From Symsagittifera roscoffensis (taxonomy: Eukaryota > Xenacoelomorpha > Acoela > Convolutidae), in assembly GCF_963678635.1 (NCBI RefSeq), contig NC_087071.1, positions 14,540,226 through 14,604,225 on the forward strand: 64,000 nt of DNA, in the 5' to 3' direction. The notes below the pieces were generated by a model, which worked only from the letters and a program-made list of their open reading frames with translations, did not search any database and was not told the origin of the DNA. Below are positions 54,115 to 63,195 of the stretch, piece by piece (within the stretch, counting starts at the first letter, position 1; each line of letters opens with the position of its first letter). The position numbers and the translations under genes were made by a program.

Positions 54115-54833
54115 TGTTTGCAGGTATCGCCTTCTCCAGGGCGGTTTTCAACGCCATCTGTTCCGATCGTTGTTTGTAGTCCTGCCTCAAGCGTTCAATT
54201 TCTTGACCCTGCTTTTTGTTGCAGTCTTTGAACAACCTTCTCCACATGTCCCGATTGTCCTCCATAATGAGCATGCTTTTGGTAATCTCGTCCAGCTCCT
54301 ATCCAGATCTTGCATGGTTTGGTCCGTCTGAACCTTCTGTCCTACTTTCGCTCTATTTGGTGGCACAGCTGTTCTCAGTGGTGAACCAGACGAGGCAGCC
54401 TCGCTGTTCATCTCCTGATGCATTCTCTTCAGCCCAGGTTTGGTCTTGGAGGGCATAGGCGTTTCACCTGGTCGGTAAGTCCTAGAACTTCCCAATCCAG
54501 GCTCATTCGCCAAGTCACTCCCTGAGAGAGCCCCTTTCTCCACCTCATCACTCTCATGTTCGGGCGGTCCAGTACTCCCCTCTCTCCATATGTTGCCATT
54601 AACAGGACTTCCGTGGGGCGGTCCTCACGGTTGTCATGCCCCAAGATGTTGATCAGGGCGGTCAGCAACATGACTACCTCTGGGTCCTCCAGAGCGAAGT
54701 CTCGTTCCATCAGCCGACGATAGATCGCATCTACCATCGGTCTCACATATGCCTCTGCCAGGTCCATCAATTCATCCAGGTTGAAATTGTCCATACCGTG
54801 CTTCAGATTTGATTTGATTCGATTCGATTCCAA
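54071..54833 (-). pseudogene. ORF2 N-terminal region (E4)
   Basis: The shared Met is at about 54,794 (MDNFNLDELMDLAEAYVRPM); the open frame in E4 extends 13 codons further upstream, but that part is not conserved in E3. After about 100 codons frames change (54,543-54,187; 54,274-54,071). The coiled coil seen in E3 is shortened by a deletion near 54,298. MWRRLFKDCNKKQGQEIERL and a basic stretch survive. The role is unknown. Confidence 0.5.
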
Positions 54834-55205
54834 GGTTTTGACTCAAGTGAGTAATTAAATGATCAATCAGGATCTAGAAAAGAAGTCGCAAATATCACAC
54901 TTGTCAGTTTCACCTTAACATATATCGCTAAAAAACTAAAATTTGCTTAAGAACAGTTCAGATAAAAAGATAATTATCCTAAAATTTAATTTAAAAAAAT
55001 CGGTCTCTAAAATTTTGGAATTCGACCTAAGATTGGACAGTCTAAACTTCTATTCCTAAGATCGTCTTTCAGTTGTTCATGGTCACTAACCCCTACTTAC
55101 CCAAGATCTTAATAACATGACACATAATAATAACATAACACATAACCTACACCACATAACTTAGCCTTTAGCCTATCACCTTCCTACACTTCACTCAGCC
55201 TATCC
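54834..55205 (-). other. Non-coding spacer between macro domain and ORF2 (E4)
   Basis: About 370 bp with no frame. The 3' half is homologous to the E3 spacer, including TTTTCTAG (54,881-54,874 on the - strand) about 80 nt before the ORF2 Met, and the CATAACA-type microsatellite near 55,115-55,165. Possible acceptor site or leader of an ORF2 mRNA. I see no clear TATA or initiator. Confidence 0.5.
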
Positions 55206-55862
55206 TTAAAAAAAATATTTCTTATGCAGATATACTTTTATATTAGTATCAGATAATATCACGTGTACAAGCGCGTACAGTTCCCTAGGATGCAGTCGTC
55301 CTCTGTTCGGATCATACACTGGAAGCGAGAGCTCCTTCACGTCCATTTTCAAGAGGAAATCTCTCAACCTCGTCAAGGACAAGACTAGGTTCTCTGGGTC
55401 CACGTGCTGCTTCTCCGTCGCCCTCGTCACCAAGAAGCATAGGTATTTTCCCGGTATTTGTGATGCCGCCGGAGGTAAGGCTGCTACGGCCCCTACTCCT
55501 GGTCGTTGCTTCCAAAGGAATTCCACGTTTTTGTATTCTCTCTTAAAATCTGCCGCTAAGGCTGTCCTGAAACTCATGTCTGCTGTGATTGCTATCGCGC
55601 ATGTTCTGTTTGTGAGTATGAAATCACTGTCTGTTATTATTATGCTACTTGAATACTCATTTGGTGAGTTAAAGTATGACTCAACTACCCTCCCTATGTC
55701 AGGTTTCTTAGGTTCTTCGCCTGTTTCTGCTTCTAAATCTCCTGTTTCTCTTGCTACTCTTAATTTTTTTATTATCAAGTTTTCAGTGTGGGTGAGTCCT
55801 ACCCCCACTCCCCGGACAAAAATACCCTTCGACGTCCCCGTCGATCGCATATCGGATGTCAA
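55206..55862 (-). CDS. Macro domain (TARG1/OARD1-like), E4, frame undamaged
   Basis: A 218-codon open frame. Residues about 75-215 follow the macro-domain plan: strand ITDSDFILTNRTCAIAIT, ADMSFRTALAADFKREY (where TARG1-type proteins have the loop and helix with xAD-(M)GxGIAxxFKxxF), LWKQRPGVGAVAAL, strand YLCFLVTRATEKQHVDPENL, a long helix LVLSLTRLRDFLLKM, strand KELSLPVYDPNRGRLHPREL and a last helix/strand NIKVYLHK. Macro domains bind or hydrolyse ADP-ribose. The loop that carries the catalytic Asp in TARG1 is DPNRGRL here, so activity is uncertain. About 100 bp are lost just upstream relative to E3. The first 70 residues are an unassigned linker. Confidence 0.65.
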   Translation of the reverse strand: MTSDMRSTGTSKGIFVRGVGVGLTHTENLIIKKLRVARETGDLEAETGEEPKKPDIGRVVESYFNSPNEYSSSIIITDSDFILTNRTCAIAITADMSFRTALAADFKREYKNVEFLWKQRPGVGAVAALPPAASQIPGKYLCFLVTRATEKQHVDPENLVLSLTRLRDFLLKMDVKELSLPVYDPNRGRLHPRELYALVHVILSDTNIKVYLHKKYFF

Positions 55863-56872
55863 GTGACACTGGTCTGTTTAGGGTCTGATGACATTTCGTT
55901 CAGCCACTCCAAGACTCGCAGATTTGTAAGATCTTCTTCGTAGGATTCCAATTGCTCCTCGTCGAAATCTACTTCGGGTTTCGACCTAACCTCGATCCAT
56001 TCCTGGTCGTGATCATCTACTATGTCAATGTCTTGTGAGACTGTTATGCTTTCTAGACCCATCATTTCTTCCACTATCTTTTTCAGATCTATCCTATCTA
56101 CTACAAAGTTGTCACCGTAACGGTTGTATTTATTTCTAGCTCTTCTCCCGTCGCCTTGTCGAGTCTGCATCGTGAACGGGAGATCTCGTTCCAAATTGTT
56201 GGGAACCTCTGTTTGTTCGAGATCCTGCCAATCTTCCTCTGCATAAGGTAAGGTTTCATCATCCGCTTCGATCACCTCATTTGGATCCAGGTCCAGTGGT
56301 GTATTTGTTCCCTCCTCTACGACCTCGTTTCCATCGTTCTTCTCCCTGGTGCCTTTCTCGTTTACTTCACAAGCGGGATCCATCATCAGATAATCCCCTT
56401 CTTCTATGTCTGCGGGTATACACCAATCTTCTGTCGATGGATTGTGTGGCTTAATGTTCTCATAGTGGGCGGCTCGGCCAGTACTCACTCTATAAAAACG
56501 TCCCTCCTGGTGCACTTCTGTATTCATGAAGGGTCCCCTCCACTTCTTTAGGAGCTTTTTCGTCCCTTTCGGTGGTATAACGTTCTGAAATACCCATACA
56601 TAGTCTCCCACCGAGTAAGCTTTTGCACCAGCTGCTTTCTTGACCAATTTCTTTCTCTGTCTTGCCTGTGCTTGCTGAGTAGTTCGTCTACACAAATCGT
56701 TCAACTCCTGTTGACGTCTGATCAAATCCCTTACGTAAACCTGCGGAGACGTTTTCTTTCCCTCATACTCTGGATAGAAGGTTAAGGGTAAAGACTTCTC
56801 GTGTCCAATTAGCATCATGTGTGGACTCACTCCGGTGGTGGAGTGTTGCGTGCTATTATAGGCTCCCATCAC
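55859..56872 (-). pseudogene. Integrase C-terminal tail and acidic linker (E4)
   Basis: A 337-codon frame continuing the integrase frame after a stop at 56,885. YSVGDYVWVFQNVIPPKG and LLKKWRGPFMNTEVHQEG make a GPY/F-type module, common at the C-terminus of Ty3/gypsy integrases. The following 150 residues are acidic (DLDPNEVIEADDETLPYAEE). A basic TRQGDGRRARNKYNRYGDNF comes next and then a mixed-charge tail. In the intact element this would run on into the macro domain, so integrase and macro domain would be one polyprotein. Confidence 0.65.
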
Positions 56873-56884
56873 CTGTGGAAGGTA

Positions 56885-57811
56885 TCAGTCGCAATCGGTC
56901 ATGTACCTGGAACAATATACCCTCAGCATCGACACTAACGTTCTATTTTGTCTTTCCACTAAGCCATTCGTCTGAGGGTGGTATTTCGTGGAGTGAGCTT
57001 GATCAACCTGTGAGCATCTCATAAGCTCTTTCGTAAGCTCTCCTACGAAGGCTTTTCCATTGTCCGATTGAAACGTCATCGGACAACCATGTCTCGCTAT
57101 CCACGTATTGATCAGGTGGTCGCATGTCTCCTCCGCCGAGGCAGTTATGCAGGGCACGGCTTCAGCATACTTCGTAAAATGATCTATCATGACCAACACT
57201 TGGTTATAACCGATGTCTGTCATGCATATCTTCTGGTGATCTATCTGCACCACCTCGTTGAATTCAGACGACTCAATCGATTGTAAAGGAAATCGCAATT
57301 TCCTTGGATCCTTGACCTGTTGGCATGACAGGCACGCTGTTACCCATTTCTCACCTGCCTTTTTCATTCCAGGCCACTCAAAGCGCTTCAGGATCCTCTG
57401 ATACACATTGTCGATCCCTTGATGGCCCATCTGATCATGCGACCTGAATATTAGTTCTGTCTGATAGAGTTGCGGCAACACTATCGCGTTATACTTGTAT
57501 GAGACTTTGTCTTCTTCTCTTCTATTGCAAGCCACGATCCCGTCCTTGTTCAGATATAATATCCCTTCCTTCTGCATGAAGTATTGTCTCAGGATCCTAT
57601 AACTGTCTTCTTCCAGGTCACCTTTGTCTGGTGTACCATTTTCTATCCACCTTTTCAGGTTACTTGTCATGGGGTCATTTCTTTGCGCCCTTAGTAGGTC
57701 CGAGAGTCTGTATCTCGCCTTCAAGTATGTCTTCATGACCCTCATTTGACAATTCATCTCATTGGGCTGGTGTGTGTCCTCCTCCATCTTTACGCAGCAA
57801 ATCTTCGCCAA
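56885..57811 (-). pseudogene. Integrase zinc finger and catalytic core (E4)
   Basis: The 308-codon frame holds part of the pol linker, the HHCC finger (HDQMGHQG, CLSCQQ) and the core with Asp (VVQIDHQKI), Asp (FQSDNGKAFVG) and Glu (GLVERQNRTL); the last two are 35 residues apart. All catalytic residues are present, unlike E3. The frame is cut by TGA at 56,885, where E3 has an Arg codon. The enzyme would insert element cDNA in the host genome. Confidence 0.82.
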
Positions 57812-57842
57812 TGGTTGTGTTTCTTGTTTGAACGGTTGAAGA

Positions 57843-58754
57843 TCAGTCCTGACTACCTCTTTGCTGCAACAGACTCATCGACCGCTTCGATACCGCTATC
57901 GTTTCCAAATCATCCGCTGCGTTGTCAAAGATCCTTTCACTTGGTATGAGGTAGCGATCACTGTCAGGGTCTTGGTACACTTCTCTATCCAGATCCCTTG
58001 CGCGAGTTTCCACTAGCAGTGTGTGGATCGCTAGTTCTGACAGATCTGATCCCGAGCTCGAGTTCCTGTCTGAGTTTGTGTCCATACTTGAATTCCTGGA
58101 ACTGTCACCCATTGAAGAGTCTGTGATGGAGTCCGCACCCTCCTTCAGATCAGGTCCGTACACTCTCCGCATCCATCTAAACTCCCCCCATAAAACTTTG
58201 GTCCCAAGGTCCTGTTTTTTGTCATGGACTTTTTTATCTATCTCAGACTCCCCTGACATACTTCCTTGTCCCGGATGTTGATCTCGAACTCGCCGGTTTA
58301 ACTTACCATTTGTCTCCCCGGACAAACAGTCTTGCTCCAGTTCTAGTTCAACCTTCTGGCCCTCTCCATCTTGGTCCTCAAAGGTAACGGTTTTCGTTCG
58401 CGTATCGTTACCCTGCTCTTTCAGACCGTATGAAGTACTCACTAAGACTTCTTGGGGTATTGAGGACACCAGTTGCTGAACTATTGACCTACAATCCCTC
58501 TCGTTGTCTTTATGTTGTCGTATTGACGGCATGATCTTCACCTTCTCACTGACCGTCAGTGATGCCATAGATGCGGCCCACTCGGGGTCATCTCTGGTCA
58601 CTTCTCTCTCTAACAATCCACCCAGCATCCGCATCACTTGCGGTGTGACCTCCACCGTTTTGTCCAGTAATGAGAGGCTGTTTATGTTCATGCGAGAGAG
58701 TTCCTGCTGGACCAGGTTTGAGCGCAGCAACAGATCCAAGGGCACCGGGTCCAA
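57843..58754 (-). pseudogene. Pol linker between RNase H and integrase (E4)
   Basis: A 303-codon frame: MGGLLEREV-type helical part, QHKDNERDCRSIVQQLVSSI, Lys/Glu-rich stretch (VTFEDQDGEGQKVELELEQD), a Ser/Asp-rich stretch (TNSDRNSSSGSDLSELAI) and DPDSDRYLIPSERIFDNAAD. It matches E3's linker in order. No enzyme motif. The size, about 400 residues, is unusual for Ty3/gypsy. The overlap with the RNase H frame (58,588-58,754) marks a frameshift. Confidence 0.55.
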
Positions 58755-59559
58755 TTTGGGTAGGATTTTTTATCTCGGCTGCTTTCTCTACAGGTAACTC
58801 AGGATGCCCTGGAATTGGATGTCCAGACTTATCTAACCATCTCGTTAAGGGAAGCGCTTTATAAGTTTCCTTGTCCAGAAACGAGAAACCCTCCTTTATT
58901 TCAGCTTGATTGGCTTGCCTTTGCTCCAATCTTTCATAGAACTCAGTTTTCTTACTGAGTCTGTCAGCATTCTGGTGTTTGTCACGCATCCTGTGCTCGA
59001 TTATCATATGGTAGCCATCCAATCTTACTATCCATCTACCAATATAACTCCGATCCATCGAGTAGGTCTTCAACCAGGATAACGCTCTGTTGTCCACGCG
59101 TAACTTGAAGGGAGCGCTCCCCAAGTGTGCACGGTACTTTTCCACGAACGTGACTGCTGCAAACATTTCTGCTTTTGGTGCACCATATTTCATCTCAGTG
59201 TCGCTCAAGAAGACTTTGCTGCCATATGCAATGGGACGAAGAACCGTTCTTCCATTCCATTCTTGTTCCTGATGCAATATTCCTGAGATGGCTACTACCG
59301 ACGTGTCTGTGTCAAGAACATACATGCCATCTTCTGTAGACATGCCGCGTAGTACTGGCGCGTCACACAGTTCCCGTTTTATGTTCTCGAAGGCAACCTG
59401 TGCTTCATCGTTCCATTCGAACTTATTTCCTTTGATGCGCATCAGCTTCTGCATTGGGTACACCTTGTCCGCATATCCTTTGATGAATTCACGGTAATAA
59501 TTGGCAATCCCTAGGAAGCTCATTAGCTGTGTGTCCGTTCTCGGAGCCTTCCATGTCAC
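58588..59559 (-). pseudogene. RNase H (E4)
   Basis: A 323-codon frame. Blocks: VLDTDTSVVAISGILHQEQE (first Asp), SDTEMKYGAPKAEMFAAV (Glu), KLRVDNRALSWLKTYSMD (second Asp) and HRMRDKHQNADRLSK (last acidic site). Before them lies the RT connection (MSFLGIANYYREFIKGYADK). All four acidic positions are kept. Downstream of about 58,760 it runs out of frame. It degrades the RNA strand of the hybrid made by RT. Confidence 0.8.
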
Positions 59560-60375
59560 AGCCCCAACACAGCCTCTATTGCCTCCGGATCTGGCCTCAC
59601 ACCATGTCTGTCCACCATTCTTCCCAGGTACTTAATCGAATCTCTAAGGACTTCACATTTTGATGGTTTGCATTTCAAGCCTGCTCTTTTCATACATCCA
59701 AAGACCTCATCGAGCCGATCAATGTGGTCCTCCAGGGTTGGTGTCGCTATGACTATGTCATCCACGTAACACATCACGAGATTCCCGTATTTTTTGGTCA
59801 CTCCAGTCAAAGCCTGAGCCATCAGTCTTTGACAAGTTGCGGTTGCATTGCACAAGCCGAAGGGCATCCTCTTCCACTGGTACCATCCCAATTCGCACGC
59901 GAATCCGCTTTTCTCTCTATCCTCCTTCCGCAGAGGGACCAGCCAGAAGGCAGAACCCTAGTCCAACGTGGTGAAGAACTTGGCATCACCAAGCTTAGAG
60001 AGGCTCTCGTCTATTCGCGGTATCGGGTACGCATCTTTTATCGTTACCGCGTTAAAGTAATGAAAGTCGCAACAAAATCTAAGCTGCCCACCTTTCTTTT
60101 TCGCCATTACCACCCCGCAAGCCCATGGCGATTTCGAGGGTTCTATCATGTCGTATTCAAACAACATTTCTATTTCCGCTCGGCACGCCTCCGATTTGTG
60201 TGGCGTCATTCGTCTCGCGCCCTCTCTGTGCGGAACGGCACCTTCTTCAGTTCAATTTCGTGTTCGACGAAGTTACAGCAACCGATATCCGCGTTATGTT
60301 TCGAAAATACATCTGCGTTCCAATTTAAAACGCCCGCAATTTTTCGAAATATCCCTCACCTATTTTCCCTTTTAA
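59556..60375 (-). pseudogene. Reverse transcriptase (E4)
   Basis: 60,209-59,958 has TPHKSEACRAEIEMLFEYDM, QLRFCCDFHYFNAVTIKDAY and motif A FFTTLD, directly followed by a stop. 59,891-59,556 has WKRMPFGLCNATATCQRLMA (motif B intact), motif C CYVDDIVIATPTLEDHID and KYLGRMVDRHGVRPDPEAIE. The active-site residues are all there, but the stop after motif A and the frame changes near 59,930 and 60,235 make this copy defective. Confidence 0.82.
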
Positions 60376-60621
60376 AGGTTCTATTTCTGGCAAAACCGGT
60401 TTGTCAGAGTCTGGTTCATATGACGAGGGGCATTCCGGAAAATTCGAGCAGCTTGATAAGCCGTCGTCCGTTTCGGATTTCATTGAAAACAATTTATGAA
60501 TAGATTTTAATTCATGAATTCTCTTTAAAATTTTATTTTTATTGACACGATAAGGACAGTCTTTCACCTTATGTTTCCCCAAGTTTTGTGTCTCTGACAA
60601 TTTGGATTCGGTACTAAACAA
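60325..60621 (-). pseudogene. Protease-RT linker (E4)
   Basis: A 98-codon frame with HKVKDCPYRVNKNKILKRIH and an acidic SDKPVLPEIEPLKGKIGEGY part, matching E3 40,503-40,216. About 90 bp found in E3 between protease and linker are missing in E4 near 60,605. No known motif. Confidence 0.5.
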
Positions 60622-60709
60622 ACCTGTTTACTATCACTTAATGCATTTAAACTTCTCATTCTAAAAAATGCCAACACAGCTTGTCCTGGCTGTAGTTTTT
60701 TTTTTCTGT

Positions 60710-61708
60710 CTAAAAAAAATGGTCCTTGTTTTCGTCTGTTATTATCCTTTTAATTGGTTTCTTAACATACTTCCGGTCCGCGTTTCTAATCCGTATCAGA
60801 CCATTGTTCAAGTCAATCATCACGTCAAAATTCCTGACAAAATCTCTGCCCAAGATGATTTGGTCGACGTCGTCCAAATTCTCTACCACCAGGAAGCTCA
60901 TCCAAAGATCCCGTCCTCCCATGTGGAGGACCGTTATTGGTGTTCTTCCGGCTACGTAGATTGCTCCTCGATTGGCGGCGGCCAGTCGGAGATTCGTTGG
61001 AATTAGATCTTTCCTCGTGAAGCCCATTCTTTCCCAAGTTTTTATCGGCATCACACTCACTACCGCCCCTGTGTCCAGAAGCCCTGTGACTCCGATTTTC
61101 GTTCCGTTGGTGTCGAGCAGAAGTGCGGTCACATCTGCTTCATATCCAATGTGTACAGCATCTTGTTCCATCTTTGCATCTTGGCCTATCCTACGGACTT
61201 TGAGTTCCTCCTCACCCAAATAGATCTTCCCCATTTGGTCATCATCTGTTGTCACATAAGTCCTGGAGTAGATACTGATTCCATCCACGAGCAGCATCAC
61301 TTGACACGGCCCATAGACCTCTAGGTAGCGTCCATGAAGTTTCTTCATGCGAGGGCCACCCGTCGTTAGTAGTGCCCGCACAGCTCTCGACTCGGTGCGT
61401 GGCTCCACTTGCCTCAGATAATCTGCATATGTGTCCAAATGCATCAAAGTAAACACAGATGGTTCACTGAGATTTCTGATTACCTGATGTCCTGCCACCG
61501 AGATTAACGACTGTGTTTTGCTTCCTTGCGGTACCATACCGAACCTCTGACCAGAGATCACATTAAGTTTCATGCTCAAACTGCTTGGTGTTTTTGTCTC
61601 TTCAACCTCCGTTGCTTCGAAGGCGTTCAGTTGCTCCTGTAGTTTCTCATTTTCCAGCTCGAGTTTCACCTTTTGTTCGATCTCTTTCGTCACTAGTTCC
61701 TGCTGCAC
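60710..61708 (-). pseudogene. Gag-Pol junction and aspartic protease (E4)
   Basis: The 332-codon frame starts in a Gln/Glu/Leu-rich coiled coil (EQKVKLELENEKLQEQL). The middle has SVAGHQVIRNLSEPSVF, HLDTYADYLRQVEPRTES and KIYLGEEELKVRRIGQD. The protease proper begins about residue 200: GLLDTGAVVSVMPIKTW (catalytic Asp-Thr-Gly), ANRGAIYVAGRTPITVLHM, and DQIILGRDFVRNFDVMIDLN with the typical ILG. The frame is undamaged through the whole protease and ends near the linker. Comparison with E3 suggests that gag and protease were once in one frame, as each copy has its own small indel at the junction. Confidence 0.8.
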
Positions 61709-61713
61709 TCTAT

Positions 61714-62274
61714 TTAGAGCAGATTCGCGGCTGCCCTATAATCGATCTTGAAGTCATCAGCCGCAGTTGCTGGTTCCGGTTCACGTGTCTCTTCTGTTAC
61801 CGCTTGCATTTTCTTTGCCGCCAGCTCTTGAGTTTTATCCTTTCTGCGTGCATCCGCTTCACTCAACAGGCGGGCCTTGCTGGCTTTCACTCCTGACAGA
61901 GCTTCTTCATGTCTTGGATGTTTGATGTCTGCCACTGCATCCCAGAATTGCGGACAATCTGATTTAAAATGACCTTCCAAGTTGCAAAAGAAACACCTCG
62001 GGCCAAATTTCGCAATTACTCCTCTCATGAAATCCTCATGGTCCAATTCTGACGCATCGTCGTCCTCAAGGCTAAAGCCTACTGCTTTCATGCCTTGTTT
62101 GTAAGTTGGGCATGCTGACACATGATGGTCCGTTGAACTGCAATTGGCACAAGAGCGTCTCTTGTCCATATCATCCCTCGGTTTATACCAATTGTTCCCT
62201 TGGTTTGCTGGTCCGCTGTTAAAATTACCATAATTGTTCTTGTAGTATACAGACCTCGAAGGAGGTTTCAACAA
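61714..62274 (-). pseudogene. Gag nucleocapsid part with two CCHC zinc knuckles (E4)
   Basis: Two complete knuckles of the form C-x2-C-x4-H-x4-C: CANCSSTDHHVSAC and CFFCNLEGHFKSDC, separated by an acidic stretch (SLEDDDASELDHEDFMRGVI). N-terminal to them is a Gly/Asn/Arg/Tyr-rich stretch (RSVYYKNNYGNFNSGPANQG). The zinc knuckles bind element RNA for packaging. The tail KARLLSEADARRKDKTQELA is basic and helical. It lies in the same frame as the rest of E4 gag, after a stop at 62,281. Confidence 0.8.
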
Positions 62275-62280
62275 AAGATA

Positions 62281-63162
62281 CTATTTTGACTTGAGCCTCA
62301 AATCCTCTGGTGTTGGCGCATTCATTGATAGTGGTGTGTAATGCGTCGCTAGCATTGTTCGAAGTTCATCATTTTTTACACCATCGATGAATTTTGAGGC
62401 TACCGCCAGATTCATCTTCAGGTTTGACTCATCCGGTTGGCTGCGTCTTCTCAGCATTTCCAAGTCATCGAGAAACTTGTCTATCGTTTCATCTTCTCGT
62501 TGCCTCCGTTTCTCGAAGCGCATCATTGCTTGTTGCCCCTGCACCCCTGATCCAAAACGATTTGACAAGATTTCGAAGATTTTCTTGGCTGTGTCACGCT
62601 GATATTGCTTCTTGGCCATGACACAGTTCAGGGCTGTCCCTTCCAAGTTACTGGTGAGTCTACTGCACTCTTGTCTTTCCGAAAAGTCCTCCTCCTCGAA
62701 ATGCAGTTTCTTTACCTCTACCCAGGTCTCAATACAGCCATCAGATTCGTCTTTATATCACCATTGTTTCTTAAAGACCCTTCTGGACTTTTCACTGCGT
62801 TCATTGGTTCTGGATAGCCTTTTAAAGAATGTCTCGAGAGACCTGTTTAGGGGTTCAAAGGCTGTGGCCATTGCCGTAGCATCTCTTGAGTGTCTCGCCT
62901 GAGTGTCCTCACACCTTGTCAGAGGCTCTGTAGGCGGTGCATCCCTAGACTCCGAATCGCCGTAAGTGTTTCCCCCTTGGCCCACATGACTCCTCCCTGT
63001 GCTAGCATTTCTCCTGTTACTGGAATCACCTCTCCCAGTTGCATGTGTGCCTTGTGTCGGTCTTTCATTCGAGGTCTGCCTGTTCCCTGTTGAACTTGCC
63101 CTACCGTTGGGGTCCCATGTTCTATGATCCCTTGTGGTAAAGCCTGATGAGCTGCCCTGCAT
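62281..63162 (-). pseudogene. Gag capsid-like part (E4)
   Basis: 63,162-62,758 and 62,646-62,281 are in one frame, separated by a stop at 62,758. LNRSLETFFKRLSRTNERSE, then SNLEGTALNCVMAKKQYQRD, KKIFEILSNRFGSGVQGQQA, MMRFEKRRQREDETIDKFLD and SKFIDGVKNDELRTMLATHY follow the plan of the retrotransposon Gag family (helical; the RF...QR..E.(T/S)...(F/Y)...L.....R pattern). It would form the particle shell. The N-terminal 130 residues (Gly/Ser/Asn/Arg-rich) look disordered. Confidence 0.75.
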
Positions 63163-63195
63163 CTAGTGGATCCATATGTCCGTCTCCTTTGATGG

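Noticed and set aside
26470-54833. Maverick/Polinton or another large DNA transposon as the source of the ORF2 block
   Set aside because: No protein-primed DNA polymerase, packaging ATPase or long terminal inverted repeats are seen, and the block ends in a purine tract and LTR.
59724-60503. Long + strand open frame (259 codons) opposite RT of E4
   Set aside because: It is the mirror of the RT frame on the - strand and has no motif; long antisense frames follow from the base composition. The same holds for 63,254-63,940, 51,690-52,421 and 33,818-34,243 on the + strand.
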